A program made the position numbers and the translations under genes. From Collinsella sp. TM09-10AT (lineage in GTDB: Bacteria; Actinomycetota; Coriobacteriia; Coriobacteriales; Coriobacteriaceae): 24,110 nucleotides of DNA. This document shows positions 21,590-24,110 of this stretch, in pieces (within the stretch, counting starts at the first letter, position 1; every line of letters begins with the position of its first letter). The stretch is from NCBI RefSeq assembly GCF_003436275.1, contig NZ_QSOP01000028.1, positions 1 through 24,110 of the forward strand, given 5' to 3'. The notes below the pieces were generated by a model. It worked only from the letters and a program-made list of their open reading frames with translations. It was not told where the DNA came from and made no database searches.

Positions 21590-22747
21590 CTAATTTCCGA
21601 TTTCCAACCAGTTGCACAAAACATTTGCTCGCAGTCTCGTCTCGGCGCACTTCATTGCCTCAGTTTTGGCTTTATAGCGAATCCCTAAACGGTCGCAGAC
21701 ACTTCTGACTATGGTGTCTAGCAGCTTTGAATCGTTGAGCATATCGTGAGTCACCAGGAATACATCGAATCCCATGCTCTGCAACGCAGTCATGCGCTCC
21801 GCATCGTGGTCAAGTATTGCACCTGAGCCATGAATGACCTCACCTTGGATCTCGATAATAACTGCCTTCATTAGGATTGGGTTTACGATCACGATGTCGC
21901 CGTAGCAGACCTTTTGGCCTGCGATGCTTTGGGCTGCCACGGATAGAGGGGTTAAATCGTTGAGGTACACGTATCTGAATCCTGAACCACCTAGACGTCG
22001 AGAACGACTTAGAAGCAGTACCCCCGCGACCTCGAGCGGAGACGCAGCAATGCCGATAACCTGCTGAGCGGCATCATAAAACTGCTTTCCCCACATTTGA
22101 CTTTTGACCTTGTCGGCGAATCGATGTAGATCGCTTAGCTCGATGAGCGGCTTTCTCATCCAAAGAGAAGTGCCTTTGAGTTTCGTAACCTCTCTTCCAT
22201 CCTCACGCTTGTTCGTTTGGCCTTCTTTATCTGTGGCCTTTACGGTTGCGCGGGCGTAAACTCGTTTCCAAGGAACCTCGTCTTCGCCTTCTCCAAGTTC
22301 GAACAGATCCTGCGTGCTGGAATTGCGATTCTCCTCTACCGCCATTTTTAACTGCATTTCGGCAGCGGGAGCAAGCTCGAAAACGGAAAAGCAACCGCAA
22401 AGTTCGTACATAGCCAGTACGAGATCTATTTGGGACACAAAGCGTGTCATAGTAAATAATGTGTTAAGCGGATTGGTAACACTAAAGCCTAAATTAGTGT
22501 CGATTGTTGTGCTGACATCCGATGTCCCTTCCCAGCGAATAGTGGAGCGCAATCCCGAGTGGTGATTGCAATAACCTGGCGAAGCAACAGCGATAATCGG
22601 GGTCTTGAGGACGTCGGTTACGAATGGGGCTTGGGATAGAGCTCGCCAGCCTTCTTCGGAGTTGGGTAGGCGCGGGTAGAGGTCGCGCACCTGCGGTGGG
22701 CAGCGCCAATAGCGGAATGCGGTGTTTGCGCAGACGATTTCGTCCAT
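21590..22747 (-). CDS. Hypothetical protein with nuclease-like C-terminal domain
   Basis: 385 aa from ATG 22747, with GGGAGG five bases upstream; an earlier in-frame ATG at 22855 lacks a ribosome site. The N-terminal half (SALR-like opening ANTAFRYWRCPP) recalls proteins annotated as AbiEi-like in Coriobacteria, but the match is weak. Residues 283-340 look like a Vsr/DUF559-type PD-(D/E)XK fold: Asp284 in GDIV, the EIQG strand with Glu299 and Gln301, His306, Asp313 and Asp315, Arg318, then a GFDVFLVTHDML strand-helix. Codon use is less GC-rich than in the housekeeping genes. It stands alone next to repeats and tRNAs, consistent with an acquired defence or toxin-antitoxin type gene. Function unproven. 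Confidence 0.7.
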   Translation of the reverse strand: MDEIVCANTAFRYWRCPPQVRDLYPRLPNSEEGWRALSQAPFVTDVLKTPIIAVASPGYCNHHSGLRSTIRWEGTSDVSTTIDTNLGFSVTNPLNTLFTMTRFVSQIDLVLAMYELCGCFSVFELAPAAEMQLKMAVEENRNSSTQDLFELGEGEDEVPWKRVYARATVKATDKEGQTNKREDGREVTKLKGTSLWMRKPLIELSDLHRFADKVKSQMWGKQFYDAAQQVIGIAASPLEVAGVLLLSRSRRLGGSGFRYVYLNDLTPLSVAAQSIAGQKVCYGDIVIVNPILMKAVIIEIQGEVIHGSGAILDHDAERMTALQSMGFDVFLVTHDMLNDSKLLDTIVRSVCDRLGIRYKAKTEAMKCAETRLRANVLCNWLEIGN

Positions 22748-22835
22748 TTGCGCCTCCCTTGGTATCGGCCGTAGGCCATGCGGTTGTGGTCGTGGACGAT
22801 TATCTACTGGGGCATCATGCGGGTAAGTACCGGAA

Positions 22836-22856
22836 GCTGACCAAACGCTGACCAAA
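22836..22856. repeat. Two tandem GCTGACCAAA copies
   Basis: GCTGACCAAA at 22836-22845 and 22847-22856, period 11. Read on the minus strand the unit is TTTGGTCAGC, which shares its TTTGGT start with the 12-bp repeats at 23116-23151, in the opposite orientation. Confidence 0.8.
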
Positions 22857-23115
22857 AAATGGATGGGATGTGTTGAAAGGTTGTCACGAGGCGTGAATGT
22901 GCTGGTACGAGCTGTGAGCCAGTGGTCTTTTTCTCCACAATTGCGTATGAATCATGCAAAGAATTCATTGAAAGATCGCGTGAACTATTTTCAAAATGTT
23001 CGACGACGTCACTCTATAGTTGGTCAACGAACGAAAATAATATTCAATATGTAGGAACTATGAAGGGTTTGCGATCAATAAAAAATAGGACCCCATGCTA
23101 ATAAAAATCGAAAAT
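22857..23115. other. AT-rich gene-free block next to tRNA-Val
   Basis: Clearly AT-richer than the rest of the window and without a supported reading frame: the one short open frame has no ribosome site or recognisable sequence. It is bordered by oppositely oriented short tandem repeats and lies between the nuclease-like gene and tRNA-Val. This fits a decayed mobile-element end or an intergenic replication or integration region. Confidence 0.5.
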
Positions 23116-23151
23116 TTGGTGTCACTTTTGGTGTCACCCTTGGTATCAAAT
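23116..23151. repeat. Three 12-bp tandem repeats beside tRNA-Val
   Basis: TTGGTGTCACTT, TTGGTGTCACCC and TTGGTATCAAAT start at 23116, 23128 and 23140 with an exact 12-bp period. They abut the T-tract of the tRNA-Val terminator. They could be recombinase arm sites or a coding scar, since on the minus strand they read Asp-Thr-Lys repeats. Confidence 0.8.
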
Positions 23152-23153
23152 AG

Positions 23154-23183
23154 AAAAAGGCCAGAGGCTTAACACCTCTGACC
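23154..23183 (-). terminator. tRNA-Val terminator
   Basis: Minus-strand GGTCAGAGG pairs with CCTCTGGCC (one G-T pair), 7-base loop, then five T. Confidence 0.85.
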
Positions 23184-23194
23184 TGCGCTTTTGA

Positions 23195-23269
23195 TGGTGG
23201 GCGATACAAGATTCGAACTTGTGACCCCATCCGTGTGAAGGATATGCTCTACCCCTGAGCCAATCGCCC
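23195..23269 (-). tRNA. tRNA-Val(CAC)
   Basis: 75 bases with encoded CCA (23195-23197). Acceptor GGGCGAT pairs with ATCGCCC. The anticodon loop TTCACAC gives CAC, reading GUG. The T-arm holds GTTCGAATC. tRNA genes like this often serve as integration sites, and the repeats directly 3' of it fit that. Confidence 0.94.
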
Positions 23270-23289
23270 GTCGCCTTTCGGCAAAAGAG

Positions 23290-23319
23290 ATACTATCATA
23301 GCCGCGCCTGGTTTACCAA
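23290..23319 (-). promoter_or_regulatory. Candidate tRNA-Val promoter
   Basis: Minus-strand TTGGTA (23319-23314) and TAGTAT (23295-23290), 18 bp apart, with the -10 box about 20 bases before the tRNA. The rest of 23320-23407 is short intergenic sequence with CCAAAGCAA twice in tandem. Confidence 0.5.
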
Positions 23320-23407
23320 GAACTTTTTGCCCCCGATTTTAAATTCGTGGATGCTAGCTAAGCCAAAGCAACCAAAGCAATAGGTAAAACAGCAGCTTAA
23401 CCACCAT

Positions 23408-24110
23408 TTACCGCTTTATCCACGAGGTCTCGGGGCGACAGATTAGTCGCGCATTGTTGTATGCCATGTCGAGCGTGAGGCAGGTGCGCGCGGCGTAGAA
23501 ACCGTCCTCGCGCTGGATGGTCAGCGCCAGTTCGGGCTTGTCGCCGGTTAGGCACAGCGGCAGCAGCAGTTGGATCCGACCGCCGTAGAACTGCGGCACG
23601 GCGAGCGTGTAGTTGGCGGCGGCGCGGCGGGCGGCCTCGACGACGGCGCCCTCAAAGGCACGGCGCAGCAGCAGCGAGTTGCCCTCCCCCATCAGGCTAG
23701 CGGGAATACGCGTAAGGTTCTCCTCATCGCCCAGAATGTGGTCGATGTTGGAGCGGATGGGCAAGCGGTAGTCAAAGACCAGCTCGGAGGGGTCCTCGGC
23801 AAAGCGCACGCGGCACGGCAGGTACTCAAACGAGACCAGCATGGGGTCGCTCTCCTTAAAGAAGCCCTTCAAAAACCAGCGCTGGCGCGCGTCGGGCTTG
23901 GTGTTGGGCTCAAACAGGCCGTAGATGGTCTCGTAGCGACGCGTGTACAGGCCGGTGTTGAACAGGCATTGGTCGTTGTCGAACACCAAAGGCAGGTTGG
24001 ACGGCGCGGTCTGGTCCACGTCGCGCTCGGTCAGGAACACCGCACGGCTAAACGAAAACGGTGACGCATAATTTCTTTCGCAAATTGACAACCGCATAGC
24101 GGAACACGGC
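23408..24110 (-). CDS. DUF3825-type protein, 5' end beyond the window
   Basis: The frame stays open to the window edge. The first ATG in view (24097) gives 229 aa but has no ribosome site in the 13 bases before it, so the real start is probably outside. The segment CLFNTGLYTRRYETIYGLFE, followed by WFLKGFFKESDP, resembles DUF3825, a domain of unknown function. Then come a basic helix rich in Arg/Ala (about 160-178) and a beta-rich tail ending PETSW. GC-rich codon use matches the housekeeping genes. The first codons fall in the 53-bp terminal inverted repeat, so the N-terminus may not be the native one. Confidence 0.7.
   Translation of the reverse strand, partial: PCSAMRLSICERNYASPFSFSRAVFLTERDVDQTAPSNLPLVFDNDQCLFNTGLYTRRYETIYGLFEPNTKPDARQRWFLKGFFKESDPMLVSFEYLPCRVRFAEDPSELVFDYRLPIRSNIDHILGDEENLTRIPASLMGEGNSLLLRRAFEGAVVEAARRAAANYTLAVPQFYGGRIQLLLPLCLTGDKPELALTIQREDGFYAARTCLTLDMAYNNARLICRPETSWIKR
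24058..24110. repeat. Right copy of 53-bp window-terminal inverted repeat
   Basis: Exact reverse complement of 1-53. On the minus strand it encodes the first residues seen of the DUF3825 protein (MRLSICERNYASP), which read on into a normal-looking domain. This makes the right side the likelier original location. Confidence 0.9.

Overview
The window looks like a piece of a high-GC actinobacterial chromosome, most probably a gut member of the Coriobacteriia (Collinsella-like). I infer this from gene order, GC-rich coding sequence and protein resemblance; no search was run. The first and last 53 bases are exact reverse complements of each other. The window may therefore be a whole contig that ends at an inverted repeat, and the two edge genes should be read with that in mind.

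Layout. (1) 1-2463 is an accessory surface locus. Two minus-strand genes (a small membrane protein and a zinc-ribbon protein) face a plus-strand prepilin with a DUF6273 domain. (2) 2464-2926 is a gene-free, dyad-rich stretch. (3) 2927-3003 is tRNA-Pro(GGG). (4) 3084-20164 is a tightly packed minus-strand run of 17 housekeeping genes. In transcription order they are: ABC-F ATPase, small membrane protein, M50 protease, scpA, scpB, rluB-type pseudouridine synthase, cmk, plsC, ispH, a PDZ/radical-SAM DUF512 protein, der, plsY, gpsA, rpe, cysteine desulfurase, a Nif3-family protein, a coiled-coil zinc-ribbon protein and coaBC. Stops and starts mostly overlap or lie within about 20 bp, so this is very likely one or two long operons. 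It links chromosome segregation (ScpAB), ribosome maturation and translation (Der, pseudouridine synthase, ABC-F), phospholipid synthesis (GpsA, PlsY, PlsC) and cofactors or precursors (IspH, CoaBC, cysteine desulfurase). (5) 20195-21537 holds two near-identical tRNA-Ala(GGC) units 910 bp apart, a CAU-anticodon tRNA and two imperfect inverted-repeat elements. (6) 21590-23269 holds a nuclease-like accessory gene, an AT-rich gene-free block bordered by short tandem repeats, and tRNA-Val(CAC). (7) 23408-24110 is a 5'-truncated DUF3825-type gene.

The most interesting locus is the prepilin at 1431-2381. It combines a run of ten G inside the leader-peptide coding region, two start codons in different frames before that run, a leader that can form competing stems around the ribosome binding site, and a C-terminal tail with the residue and codon make-up of a hypervariable lectin-like display surface. 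Together these suggest a phase-variable and perhaps sequence-diversified pilus tip or surface display protein. No reverse transcriptase or template repeat is visible in the window, so retroelement-driven diversification is only a hypothesis.
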